A stretch of 49,536 nt of DNA from an uncultured Alphaproteobacteria bacterium (GTDB lineage Bacteria > Pseudomonadota > Alphaproteobacteria > Rhodobacterales > Rhodobacteraceae), in assembly GCA_902611605.1 (NCBI GenBank), contig CACMAH010000012.1, positions 1-49,536 of the forward strand. Reading direction: 5' to 3'. Position 1 is the stretch's first letter. Each line of letters opens with the position of its first letter. The position numbers and the translations under genes were made by a program. The notes below the pieces were generated by a model that was not told where the DNA came from, did not search any database, and saw nothing but the letters and a program-made list of their open reading frames with translations. Positions 8,022-16,800 of this stretch are shown piece after piece.

Positions 8022-8990
8022 TTACTTATTTTTTGTTATCTGTTTAATTTCTTTTCCTTTAAGAATTAATTGATCGTCTTCTACAATAAGTTCAGCTACG
8101 ATGGTTGCAATACATCGATTTTTAGAATTATTAGTGATAGGAAGTCCACACTTTGCCACTAAATCTCCAGGAAAATCATCTTGCAAAATTGTATATTGAG
8201 TTCCATCTGAAGAAATAAGAATAATTCTTTTTTTGTTTGGTTCATAGAGAAGATTACCAGAAAAAGTAGCAACAATACCATCTGATTTTTTTTGAGGAGT
8301 AGTTTCCTTATTCTGCTGTTTTAATTCTTTCTCAAAAATTAAATTAGCAGATTTTAATTCTAAAATTTTCTCTTTTTGCTTATTTATGATTTGTTCAAAG
8401 TTTTTATTGTTTACCTTGTAAGTTTCAATATCATTCTTTAATTTATTAAATTCAGTTTTTGAAAATTTTAAATTTTTTTCTTCCGCAATTAGTAATTGTT
8501 TTTCTAATTCTATAATTATACCATTTTTTTGTTTTATTTGATTAGACAACTCAATGTTTTTTGCAAATAAAGGATCATTCTCCTTTATCTTGTTAACTTT
8601 ATTTTGTTGGTCATAAGGTTTTAGTTCCTTTGATAAATTCAACTTTATCTTTGATATCTCAAGCTTAAGATTAAATAAATCAGATTCTAGCTCTTCCTTA
8701 GTAAAATTAAGTAAATTTATTTTTTCTTCTAATTGAGTTTTTTGTGTATATTTTTCTTTAATTTCATGCTTTTTTGCTAATATTTCAGATTGCAAACTAT
8801 TTCTTATATCCAACAAACTTTTTTCATTTTTTGAGGACTCTAATACTTTTTTATCATTTTTATAATTTAAATTCTCAGTTTTAGGTTTTTGCTCTTCCGA
8901 GCTTAAAATTGAAGATCTCTCATACATAGTATATGAAAATAAACCTAAACCAATTAAAAAGGTGAAAATCGAAATATTTAAAATAGTCAT
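8022..8990 (-). CDS. Membrane-anchored coiled-coil protein, unknown
   Basis: A 322-residue protein with an N-terminal membrane helix (about 4-22), then a very long Lys/Glu/Leu-rich coiled coil (about 45-230) with only short breaks. A compact C-terminal domain (about 235-315) is rich in beta strands and contains two cysteines (AKCGLPI and NRCIATIV). The layout resembles periplasmic proteins that span the envelope through a coiled coil, but no family is recognised. It directly precedes the lytic transglycosylase, so a joint role in cell-wall work is possible. ATG at 8990. Confidence 0.7.
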   Translation of the reverse strand: MTILNISIFTFLIGLGLFSYTMYERSSILSSEEQKPKTENLNYKNDKKVLESSKNEKSLLDIRNSLQSEILAKKHEIKEKYTQKTQLEEKINLLNFTKEELESDLFNLKLEISKIKLNLSKELKPYDQQNKVNKIKENDPLFAKNIELSNQIKQKNGIIIELEKQLLIAEEKNLKFSKTEFNKLKNDIETYKVNNKNFEQIINKQKEKILELKSANLIFEKELKQQNKETTPQKKSDGIVATFSGNLLYEPNKKRIILISSDGTQYTILQDDFPGDLVAKCGLPITNNSKNRCIATIVAELIVEDDQLILKGKEIKQITKNK

Positions 8991-9067
8991 TTGTAAAGTT
9001 GTATTGTTTTAATTTTTTTATTAATCAAGATTAATTCATTATTATAATTTTTTATATAAAAAAATAA

Positions 9068-10348
9068 TTACAATAATAATTTACCTGCAATATAAACGGA
9101 TTTAATTGAATGCGCTCCTCCTAAAGTTTGCAAAATAAATAATTCTTCAGCAAGTGTCTCACAAGTTTCCATTCTAATTTTTGAAACCATATCACTAGAA
9201 CTGTCCAAAACTATAATATCAGCAAAACTTCCTTTTTTAAAACTTCCAATCTCATCTTCTAATCCTAAAGATTTTGCATTACCAAGTGTGGACCAATAAA
9301 AGGAATATTTTGGATTTAAACTAAAATTTCTAAATTGCTGAATTTTATAAGCAGCATCTAAAGTGTTTAGCATTGAATAAGACGTTCCCCCACCAACATC
9401 AGTGGAAATACCTAGTTTGACATTGGAATTATATAACTTTTCAAATGGGAATAAACCACTACCTAAGAAAAGGTTTGAAGTTGGACAATGAACTGCAACG
9501 GCTCGAGTTTGATTAAATATTGAAATTTCATCATCGTTGAGATGAATTGAATGTCCCATTAAAGATCTTTCATTAACAATACCATTTTTAAGGTAAATAT
9601 CCAGATAGTGGGTAAATTTTGGATATAGGGATAAAGTATATTCTATTTCATCTCTATTCTCTGAAAGATGGGTTTGAATATAACAAGTAGGATTACTATT
9701 TGATAAATCACCTGCTAATTTTAATTGCTCTGGAGATGAAGTTATTGCAAACCTTGGTGTTATCGCATAAAAATTTCTATTTTTTTTATGCCATTTTGAA
9801 ATTAAGTCCTGTGTATCTTGAAATGAGGTCTGAGGAGTATCTAAAAGATTCTTAGGAGCATTTCTATCCATCATTACTTTACCAGCAATCATACACATGT
9901 TTTTTTTAGAAGCTTCCTCAAAAAGAGCATTTACAGACTCCTTATGGACAGAACAAAATGATACCGAAGTAGTAGTGCCATTGCTGATAAGTAATTTTAT
10001 AAATTTCTTAGCTTGCTGTTTAGAATAATCTTTAGATATAAATTTAGATTCTTCAGGAAAAGTATATTTTCTTAACCACTCTAAAAGTTGTGTGCCATAT
10101 GAACCAATTACCTGAACTTGAGGAAAGTGATTGTGTAAATCAATAAAACCAGGGAAAATTATATTATTTTTATGATCTATAACTTCATAATTTGGATATT
10201 GAAGAATTATTTTATTAAATTCTCCAATATCGATTATTTTTTCCCCTGAAATTACTAATCCACCTTTTTCAATATATTCAAAAGAATTTTCTGGATTGTC
10301 TATATTTCCTTTATCTAAGAAATGAAAAATTCTTCCTTTTAAAATCAT
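9068..10348 (-). CDS. guaD: Guanine deaminase
   Basis: A 426-residue amidohydrolase that turns guanine into xanthine and ammonia. The metal-binding motif FIDLHNHFPQ (about 68-77) is followed by QVIGSYGTQLLEWL, a stretch typical of guanine deaminase. Other metal ligands are in THLSEN, GHSIHLNDDE and STDVGGGTSYS. The length fits the family (about 430-450). It is the last gene of the xdhA-xdhB-xdhC-guaD set, 24 bases after xdhC; its product xanthine is the substrate of the enzyme made by the preceding genes. ATG at 10348. The assignment is strong from both motif and context. Confidence 0.93.
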   Translation of the reverse strand: MILKGRIFHFLDKGNIDNPENSFEYIEKGGLVISGEKIIDIGEFNKIILQYPNYEVIDHKNNIIFPGFIDLHNHFPQVQVIGSYGTQLLEWLRKYTFPEESKFISKDYSKQQAKKFIKLLISNGTTTSVSFCSVHKESVNALFEEASKKNMCMIAGKVMMDRNAPKNLLDTPQTSFQDTQDLISKWHKKNRNFYAITPRFAITSSPEQLKLAGDLSNSNPTCYIQTHLSENRDEIEYTLSLYPKFTHYLDIYLKNGIVNERSLMGHSIHLNDDEISIFNQTRAVAVHCPTSNLFLGSGLFPFEKLYNSNVKLGISTDVGGGTSYSMLNTLDAAYKIQQFRNFSLNPKYSFYWSTLGNAKSLGLEDEIGSFKKGSFADIIVLDSSSDMVSKIRMETCETLAEELFILQTLGGAHSIKSVYIAGKLLL

Positions 10349-10372
10349 GTAATTTTCCTAATTATATAATTT

Positions 10373-11188
10373 CTATGTCGCTTTTTTTTCAATTATGGAT
10401 AACATTTCTGAAATTATGTGGGCTGATATAATTTCAGGTCTTTTATCATAAGTATCAACTAATGATTTACCTATTGGTATATTTACATTTGAAATATCAT
10501 TAATACCTTTTTTTCTAAGCCAATTTTTTAAAGTTCCTCTTTTAGTTTTTGAACCAATCATTCCAATATAAGAAGCATCATTCCTTTTTAAAATTTCATA
10601 GCACAGTAAGAAATCAAGACCATGATCATGAGTGGTAATTATATAACAAGAGCAAGCATTTGCTGCACGAACTTCTTGCTCTGGAATTAAGCTAAATTTT
10701 TTTTCAATAGGTAAATTTAGTTTTGAAATGAAATTTTCTCTATTATCAATCAACTTTATTTTGAAAGGTAAATTGTACATTTGTAAAGCCAATGATGTTC
10801 CAACATTACCTGCACCAAAAATAAGTACTTGAGTGAGTTTAGATATATCCTTTTTAAATTTTTCAAATAAATGTTTGGAAAACATATAATTCATTTTAAG
10901 TATTGAAATAATGACTTTTCCACCACAACATTGTGCAATATCTGGTCCCAAAGTCGTTTCAATCTCTAAGCTGAAATCAACTTTCCAGTTTTGTCTCATA
11001 ACGCTTTGAATAAGATTATATTCTAATTGTCCACCTCCTATTGTTCCAAAAATTTTCCCCTGCTTACTAATTAACATCCAAGCTCCTTTCTCTCTTGGAG
11101 AGGAGCCTAAATTTTTTAAAATTTTGCAATAAGCAATATCTTTATTATCTTTTAAAAATTTTTGAAGTTCTTCGATAGTCAAAATCAA
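10373..11188 (-). CDS. xdhC: Xanthine dehydrogenase accessory protein XdhC
   Basis: A 271-residue XdhC/CoxI-family protein, which binds molybdenum cofactor, helps its sulfuration and inserts it into xanthine dehydrogenase. The N-terminal part has GSSPREKGAWMLI and GTIGGGQLEYNLI; the C-terminal part has a Rossmann NAD-type motif (VLIFGAGNVGTSLALQM near 140-156) and YIGMIGSKTKRG near 217-228. All are family hallmarks. The start is TTG at 11188, which overlaps the xdhB stop by 4 bases (TTGA), so it is probably translationally coupled. Confidence 0.93.
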   Translation of the reverse strand: MILTIEELQKFLKDNKDIAYCKILKNLGSSPREKGAWMLISKQGKIFGTIGGGQLEYNLIQSVMRQNWKVDFSLEIETTLGPDIAQCCGGKVIISILKMNYMFSKHLFEKFKKDISKLTQVLIFGAGNVGTSLALQMYNLPFKIKLIDNRENFISKLNLPIEKKFSLIPEQEVRAANACSCYIITTHDHGLDFLLCYEILKRNDASYIGMIGSKTKRGTLKNWLRKKGINDISNVNIPIGKSLVDTYDKRPEIISAHIISEMLSIIEKKAT

Positions 11189-13521
11189 AATTGATACTCT
11201 TTCTTAATATCATAAATTGATGATAAAACTTCTTCTGGTGTAGCTGGAGCATTCATTTTTGGCTTTACTTTGTAATCAGCAATAGAGGATACAGCCATTT
11301 GAAGAGCTTCATGTACAGATATTGCCAACATAAAAGGTGGTTCCCCAACAGCCTTGGATCTTTTAATTGTTTTTTCACTATTTTTTGACCAACTTGCTAT
11401 TTGGATATTAAAAATTTCAGGTCTGTCAGACGCAAGGGGTATTTTATAAGTAGCAGGGGCATGAGTTTTTAAAGAACCATCTTGATCCCAAAAAAGTTCT
11501 TCACAAGTTAACCAACCCATTCCCTGGATGAACCCCCCCTCAATTTGTCCTATATCTATTGTTTTATTTAGAGACTTACCAACATCATGCAATATATCAA
11601 CCCTATTCACCTTGTATTCGCCAGTTAAAATATCAATTGTAACTTCAGAAACTGCAGCACCATAACTATAATAGTAAAAAGGTTTGCCCTTTGCTTTTTT
11701 TCTGTCCCAATGAATTTTTGGAGTTTTATAAAATCCAGAATCCCATAGTTGAACCCTTTCCAAATATGCCTCTTTAACAATTTCATGAAAGGGATAAATT
11801 TTATCTGGGGTTAGAATAAAATTATTTTTAAAATTAATATTTTTTGGAGATACACTATATCTTTTTGTTATAAAATTTAATATTCTTTTTTTAATCTTTT
11901 TTGCTGCTTTAAAAGCTGCCATTCCATTTAAATCTGAACCAGAGGAAGCAGCCGTAGCTGAGGTATTTGCAATCTTACTCGTATCAGTATCTGTTATTTT
12001 TATTTTATCAAGACTTACCCCCAACTCCTTGGTTATTATTCCTAAAACTTTAGTATGCAAACCCTGACCCATTTCAGTTCCACCATGATTAACAATCACT
12101 GACCCATCAGTATAAACATGAACTAATGCACCACCTTGATTATACCATGTAGCAGTAAAAGATATTCCAAATTTTACAGGGGTAAGAGCAATACCTTTTT
12201 TAAAAAAAATATTTTTTTTATTAAATAATAGAACTTCTTTTCTTCTTTTTTTATAATTAGAAGAATTTTCTAATTCCATTATAATTCGCTTTGAAATATT
12301 GTCAGAAATCTTTTGATAATAAGGTGATATTGACTTTTTACCTGTCCCATATAGATTCATTTTTCTAATATCAAGTGGATCCTTTCCAAGAAAAAAGGCA
12401 ACCTCTTGGATAACTCTTTCAGCTAACATTATACCTTGGGGACCCCCAAAACCACGAAATGCAGTATTAGAAACTTTATTTGTTTTAAGTGGTCTAGAAA
12501 TAAGTCGCACATTTGGATAAAAATAACAATTATCAGAATGAAATAATGCTCGATCAGTAATAGGTCCAGAAAGATCAGAAGAAAATCCACAATCTGCACT
12601 TAATAATGCATCAACAGCCATTATTTCTCCATTTTTTTCGAAACCAACATTGTAAGATATATGAAATGGGTGCCTTTTACCGGTCATAATCATGTCATCA
12701 TCTCTATCAGGTCTTATTTTAACTGCAGTTCCATTTCTTACTGCAGCTACAGCAGCAATTACTGCAAAAAAATTCGACTGAGTTTCTTTTCCTCCAAATC
12801 CTCCACCCATTCTTTTAACTTTTACAATAACTTTGTTAAATGGAATATCTAATACTTTAGCCACCATATGTTGTACTTCGGTAGGATGCTGGGTTGAAGA
12901 GTGAATTATTACCTCTTCACTTTCTTCGATTCTCGCCATGGCAATGTGGCTTTCCAAATAGAAATGATCTTGCCCTCCAATATAAATTTCACCACTTATT
13001 TTGTATTTTGATTTTTTTAGATATTCGCATACATCACCTCTCTCTAATTTCAACGGAGTTGTGACTATTTCTGGATTTTTATTTTTAATATTATGTATAT
13101 CTAGTAGAGGGTTGTGAATATTTTTATTTATCTTTACTAAGGAAGCCGCTTTTCTGGCTTCAAGTCTTGTTTTAGCGACTACTACAAATAGCGGTTGTCC
13201 AAAAAAAGAAACATCTTTGTCTACTAAAACTGGTTCATCTCTCATAGAGGTGGGGCTTATATCATTCGACCCAGGTAAATCTTTCGCTGTAAATATATCT
13301 ACGACACCCTCTGAAGCCCAAACTTTTTTTAGGTCAATATCTAGTATTATTCCCTTTGCAAAGTCAGATTTTCCTACGTAAGCATGTAAAGTTCCATGCT
13401 CCTCAGCTAAATCATCTATATATTCTGCTTTACCACTGACAAATTTGTTAAGGGACTCATGCCTCACTATATCCTCTTCAGTAGACCTTAGTATTCCTTC
13501 TTTTCTTCTAATTTGCTTCAA
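11185..13521 (-). CDS. xdhB: Xanthine dehydrogenase, molybdopterin subunit
   Basis: A 778-residue Mo-binding subunit that oxidises hypoxanthine and xanthine to urate. The N-terminal a/b hammerhead domain (about 25-135) is followed by the Mo-binding domains: GGGFGGKETQSNFF near 240, AFRGFGGPQG near 355, GTEMGQGLHTKV near 475, and KAVGEPPFMLA near 720, whose Glu corresponds to the catalytic base. The length agrees with bacterial XdhB (about 770-790). The start is TTG at 13521, preceded by AAAGG about 9 bases away; no in-frame ATG fits the expected N-terminus. It follows xdhA by 13 bases. Loaded with cofactor by XdhC encoded next. Confidence 0.95.
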   Translation of the reverse strand: MKQIRRKEGILRSTEEDIVRHESLNKFVSGKAEYIDDLAEEHGTLHAYVGKSDFAKGIILDIDLKKVWASEGVVDIFTAKDLPGSNDISPTSMRDEPVLVDKDVSFFGQPLFVVVAKTRLEARKAASLVKINKNIHNPLLDIHNIKNKNPEIVTTPLKLERGDVCEYLKKSKYKISGEIYIGGQDHFYLESHIAMARIEESEEVIIHSSTQHPTEVQHMVAKVLDIPFNKVIVKVKRMGGGFGGKETQSNFFAVIAAVAAVRNGTAVKIRPDRDDDMIMTGKRHPFHISYNVGFEKNGEIMAVDALLSADCGFSSDLSGPITDRALFHSDNCYFYPNVRLISRPLKTNKVSNTAFRGFGGPQGIMLAERVIQEVAFFLGKDPLDIRKMNLYGTGKKSISPYYQKISDNISKRIIMELENSSNYKKRRKEVLLFNKKNIFFKKGIALTPVKFGISFTATWYNQGGALVHVYTDGSVIVNHGGTEMGQGLHTKVLGIITKELGVSLDKIKITDTDTSKIANTSATAASSGSDLNGMAAFKAAKKIKKRILNFITKRYSVSPKNINFKNNFILTPDKIYPFHEIVKEAYLERVQLWDSGFYKTPKIHWDRKKAKGKPFYYYSYGAAVSEVTIDILTGEYKVNRVDILHDVGKSLNKTIDIGQIEGGFIQGMGWLTCEELFWDQDGSLKTHAPATYKIPLASDRPEIFNIQIASWSKNSEKTIKRSKAVGEPPFMLAISVHEALQMAVSSIADYKVKPKMNAPATPEEVLSSIYDIKKEYQF

Positions 13522-13534
13522 TTCACTAAACCTT

Positions 13535-15013
13535 TTACACTTCTTTTATATTAGGTATATTTTTAACAAAGCATAAAAATTTTTTAAAAAGATTTTCTGC
13601 AACTCTATGACGATAAAGTGAAGTCGCTCTGCAGTCAGTAAGTGGCTGAAAGTCATTTTTAATAGCCATCTCAATACTTTTTTCATCGAAATTACTTTCA
13701 AATTTTTGGTTAAATAAATTTTCCAAAGATTTGGATCTCTTTGGGATACCTGCCATTCCTCCATAGGCAAACCTAACATTAGATTTCTTATTCAATTTTT
13801 TTTCAAAGAAAAATGCTCCTGTGATAGTAGAAATATCTTCATAACGTCTTTTTGACACTTTATAAGCTATAAAATCAAATTGTTTTGTTTTTGGATTTGG
13901 AATTTCAAAATCATGAATATATTCTTTTGCATTTATTGCTTGCAAACCATATTCAATAAAAAAATTTTCTACATTTATTTTTCGGGTTGTTTCTTTACCG
14001 ATGATTTTCATTTTTGCACCAAGAGCTAAAAAAAGTGGTGATATATCACCAATTGGAGATCCATTTGCAATGTTACCACCAATAGTGCCCATATTTCTTA
14101 TTTGATCTCCTCCAATTCTGTTAATGTACTCATTTAAATTTGGAAAATATTCAGTTACAAAATCTTGAAAATCTGAATAAGTAACTAAGGAACCTAATAA
14201 AATTTTATTATTATAAATCTTAATATACTTTAATTCATCAATTTGATTTATAAATACTATAGGCTTTATTTTTTTAAATTGTTTATTTACCCATAGACCT
14301 ACGTCAGTTGAACCAGCGACTATTGTTGAATTTTCCTTATGATACAAGACTTCCTTTAATTCCCTTGTATTTTTTGGAATAGAGTAATTCGGATTATTTT
14401 CTTTTTCTTTAGAACCATTTTCTATTAAATATGTTAATTTCTGAGCCCATTTTTTGTTATTTTTTATCAGAAAATCATTTGAACAAGAAAAACTTTTACT
14501 AAGATCTTCGGCAGCTGAAATTATTGGACCATATCCCGTACATCGACAAAGATTACCTTGAATTGAATTCAAGATTTGAGCTCTATTTGGTTTTTTGGTT
14601 TTTAAAAACAATCCGTACATTGACATCACAAAACCAGGTGTGCAAAAACCACACTGAGCCCCAGAATTTCTTACCATTGCCTCTTGTACTGGATGGAGTT
14701 CTTCCAAGCCTTTAGACAAACCATCTACTGTAATCAAATGTGAACAATCAATTGATGGTAAGAAAACTATGCATGAATTTGCAGTCCTATATGAAACTTT
14801 ATGATATTTATTAACTTTACCAATTAGTACTGTACACGCACCACAATCACCTTCAGCACAACCTTCTTTTGTCCCTTTTAAATTTTGATCAATTCTCAAA
14901 AAATCTAATAATGTCTGTTGTGGATCACTAATCGATTTTTCAATCAAATTATCATTTAAATAAAATCGTACAAATTTTTCTTTTTTTAATTTAGTTGAAT
15001 TCTTTTTTAGCAT
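13535..15013 (-). CDS. xdhA: Xanthine dehydrogenase, 2Fe-2S and FAD subunit
   Basis: A 492-residue subunit with an N-terminal plant-type [2Fe-2S] domain (CAEGDCGACTVL near 53-64, and a later Cys in NSC), a second all-helical [2Fe-2S] domain (GAQCGFCTPGFVM near 118-130 and GNLCRCTGYGP near 153-163), and an FAD-binding domain (VAGSTDVG near 232 and GGNIANGSPIGD near 313). It carries electrons from the Mo centre in XdhB to NAD. First gene of its operon; ATG at 15013. Length fits the two-subunit bacterial type. Confidence 0.95.
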   Translation of the reverse strand: MLKKNSTKLKKEKFVRFYLNDNLIEKSISDPQQTLLDFLRIDQNLKGTKEGCAEGDCGACTVLIGKVNKYHKVSYRTANSCIVFLPSIDCSHLITVDGLSKGLEELHPVQEAMVRNSGAQCGFCTPGFVMSMYGLFLKTKKPNRAQILNSIQGNLCRCTGYGPIISAAEDLSKSFSCSNDFLIKNNKKWAQKLTYLIENGSKEKENNPNYSIPKNTRELKEVLYHKENSTIVAGSTDVGLWVNKQFKKIKPIVFINQIDELKYIKIYNNKILLGSLVTYSDFQDFVTEYFPNLNEYINRIGGDQIRNMGTIGGNIANGSPIGDISPLFLALGAKMKIIGKETTRKINVENFFIEYGLQAINAKEYIHDFEIPNPKTKQFDFIAYKVSKRRYEDISTITGAFFFEKKLNKKSNVRFAYGGMAGIPKRSKSLENLFNQKFESNFDEKSIEMAIKNDFQPLTDCRATSLYRHRVAENLFKKFLCFVKNIPNIKEV

Positions 15014-15107
15014 TTTTAATTTTTAAATAATAACTCTTAGTCTTACACTATAATTAAATAAATTAATAAATAATTAAAAGGATTTTTAACAAATCTCTCT
15101 CTGGCAT

Positions 15108-15476
15108 CTACCTTTCTGAAAAAACTTTTTTTGCAATTCTAAAGCATTCTAAAGCTTGGGGAACACCACAATAGATACCAATTACATGAATTATAGCTCT
15201 TATTTGTTCTTTAGAGACACCATTTTTCAAAGCTCCTCTACAATGTATTTCCCACTCATTCAATTTACCAAGAGCTCCAATCATTGCTAAGTTCATCATA
15301 GATCTAGTTTTTCTATCAATACTCTTGTCACCCCATCCAAAGCCCCAACACCAAGACGTCATAGCTTCCTGAAAAGGTTTTGTGAATTCATCTGCTTCCT
15401 TTAAATTTTTTTCTACATATTTCTCACCTAAAGTTGCTTTTCTTTCTCTTAATCCGACTTCAAAAAAATCTTCCAT
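15108..15476 (-). CDS. Carboxymuconolactone decarboxylase family protein
   Basis: A 122-residue all-helical protein of the CMD/AhpD superfamily. The pattern with WCWGFGWGD, DRKTRSMMNLAMIGALG, HCRGALKNGVSKEQIRAII and YCGVPQALECF is close to PcaC (4-carboxymuconolactone decarboxylase) of the beta-ketoadipate pathway. It lacks the AhpD CxxC pair, so a peroxidase role is unlikely. No aromatic-degradation gene is nearby, so the real substrate is uncertain. ATG at 15476 with AGGAG-like sequence upstream (GGAGAGGTC). Divergent from the CbbY-like gene. Confidence 0.82.
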   Translation of the reverse strand: MEDFFEVGLRERKATLGEKYVEKNLKEADEFTKPFQEAMTSWCWGFGWGDKSIDRKTRSMMNLAMIGALGKLNEWEIHCRGALKNGVSKEQIRAIIHVIGIYCGVPQALECFRIAKKVFSER

Positions 15477-15574
15477 TTTGACCTCTCCTAAATTTGAAAA
15501 AATTTTATTGTTAAAGAAAACAAAATATCCTAAATATATTCAATTAGAAAATGAAATCCTGAAAGGAATTTTTA

Positions 15575-16273
15575 TTGGTAAAAGCATTAATTTTTGATGT
15601 TGATGGAACAATCGCTGAAACAGAAGAATTACATAGAAAAGCATATAATAGTATATTTTCTGACGAAGGTATTAACTGGAACTGGTCAAAGAAATTGTAC
15701 AAAGAATTATTAAAAGTTACTGGAGGTAAAGAACGTTTAAAACACTACAAAGAAAATTTTAATTCTAAAAATTACCATTTGGATATTAATGATATTTCGA
15801 GAATTCATTCAAAAAAAAATGAACTATATAACAAATGGGTGGATGAAGGATTACTTCAGCTCAGACCAGGCATAAAATCGCTTATAGATAATGCCTTAAA
15901 AAGCAAACTTCAATTAGCTATATCCACATCCACTAGTCTGATGAATGTAGAAGCATTATTTAAAAAATGCTTTGAAATTAAACCAGATTTAATTTTTAAA
16001 GTTATAGCCACAGGTGATATGGTAAAGAGAAAAAAGCCCGACCCTGAATTATATTTACTCGCTTTAAATCAATTATCATTACGACCAGAGGAATGTATAG
16101 CTTTAGAAGATAGTAATAATGGACTTATATCAGCCAAAAGAGCAAAATTAAAAACAATATGTTCCCCTAGTAAATATCATATTGATGATAATTTTGAAGA
16201 AGCTGATTTTATTTGCGATGATTTTACAAAAGATAAGCTACCACCAGAATTAAGGCAGCTTATCTATACTTAA
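15575..16273 (+). CDS. cbbY: CbbY-type HAD phosphatase
   Basis: A 232-residue HAD hydrolase. The nucleophile motif is FDVDGTIAETEELHRKAYN (7-25); motif II is in STSTSLMNVEAL, the Lys and following Pro are in KRKKPDPELYLLAL, and motif IV is ALEDSNNGLISAK. The TIAETEELHR and TGGKERL stretches match Rhodobacter CbbY, which removes the Rubisco inhibitor xylulose-1,5-bisphosphate, better than general beta-phosphoglucomutases. No Rubisco gene is in the window, so the substrate is inferred. The start is TTG at 15575 with GAAAGGAA about 8 bases upstream. Convergent with pseudoazurin at the PGC border. Confidence 0.82.
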   Translation: MVKALIFDVDGTIAETEELHRKAYNSIFSDEGINWNWSKKLYKELLKVTGGKERLKHYKENFNSKNYHLDINDISRIHSKKNELYNKWVDEGLLQLRPGIKSLIDNALKSKLQLAISTSTSLMNVEALFKKCFEIKPDLIFKVIATGDMVKRKKPDPELYLLALNQLSLRPEECIALEDSNNGLISAKRAKLKTICSPSKYHIDDNFEEADFICDDFTKDKLPPELRQLIYT

Positions 16274-16277
16274 ACAT

Positions 16278-16721
16278 TTAGTTAGCTGCTAATTGAGCGA
16301 GCATTTCTTCCATTCTAGCTTTTGATTTCTTTGGTAATTTAACTCCGTCTAAGAAACCATCTGTATTAACATCACCAACAGCTATAAGTGCTACCATTCC
16401 ATTTGCTAAATGTGGTGTACATTTCACACCATAAAGGCCATCTTCTGAAACCACGATACTTACCGGTTTATTGATTTTACCTTTAAACTTTTTAATACCT
16501 TTTGGTAACATACCTTTAATACTCGCTGCCATATGTCCTTTTTCCGTAGGTAAAAAAGTAACCGTATCTCCCTTTTCTGCCATTATTAGCATTGGCTCAA
16601 ATATCATTTTATTACCGTCCGCATCTTTATTAAGCATTTTAACTTCAATTTCAGCAGCAAAAACAGAATTAAAAGTAAAAGTAAAAATTATTGTGGTAAC
16701 AATTAAAAAAAGCTTTCTCAT
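16278..16721 (-). CDS. Pseudoazurin (periplasmic blue copper protein)
   Basis: A 147-residue protein with a signal peptide cleaved after about Ala23 (NSVFA-A). The type-1 copper ligands are His63, Cys101, His104 and Met109 (KGHMA; KCTPHLANGM). After removal of 23 residues these become 40, 78, 81 and 86, exactly the known pseudoazurin positions. It is a soluble periplasmic one-electron carrier. The gene starts 79 bases after hemA stops, in the same direction, so it may be the last gene of the puh operon. Because no pufC is present behind pufM, a role as a donor to the reaction centre or as a partner of a respiratory reductase is possible; neither is shown. Confidence 0.93.
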   Translation of the reverse strand: MRKLFLIVTTIIFTFTFNSVFAAEIEVKMLNKDADGNKMIFEPMLIMAEKGDTVTFLPTEKGHMAASIKGMLPKGIKKFKGKINKPVSIVVSEDGLYGVKCTPHLANGMVALIAVGDVNTDGFLDGVKLPKKSKARMEEMLAQLAAN

Positions 16722-16800
16722 TTTTCCCTCATATAAAAAAATTATATTTATATCTTTAACGAAGATGATTTACTCTAATTAAAAGATAATGGCAAACTAT

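Noticed and set aside
16232-16264. GATAAGCT/AGCTTATC inverted repeat at the end of the CbbY-like gene as a terminator
   Set aside because: It lies inside the coding sequence, has a 17-base loop and no following T-run on either strand.
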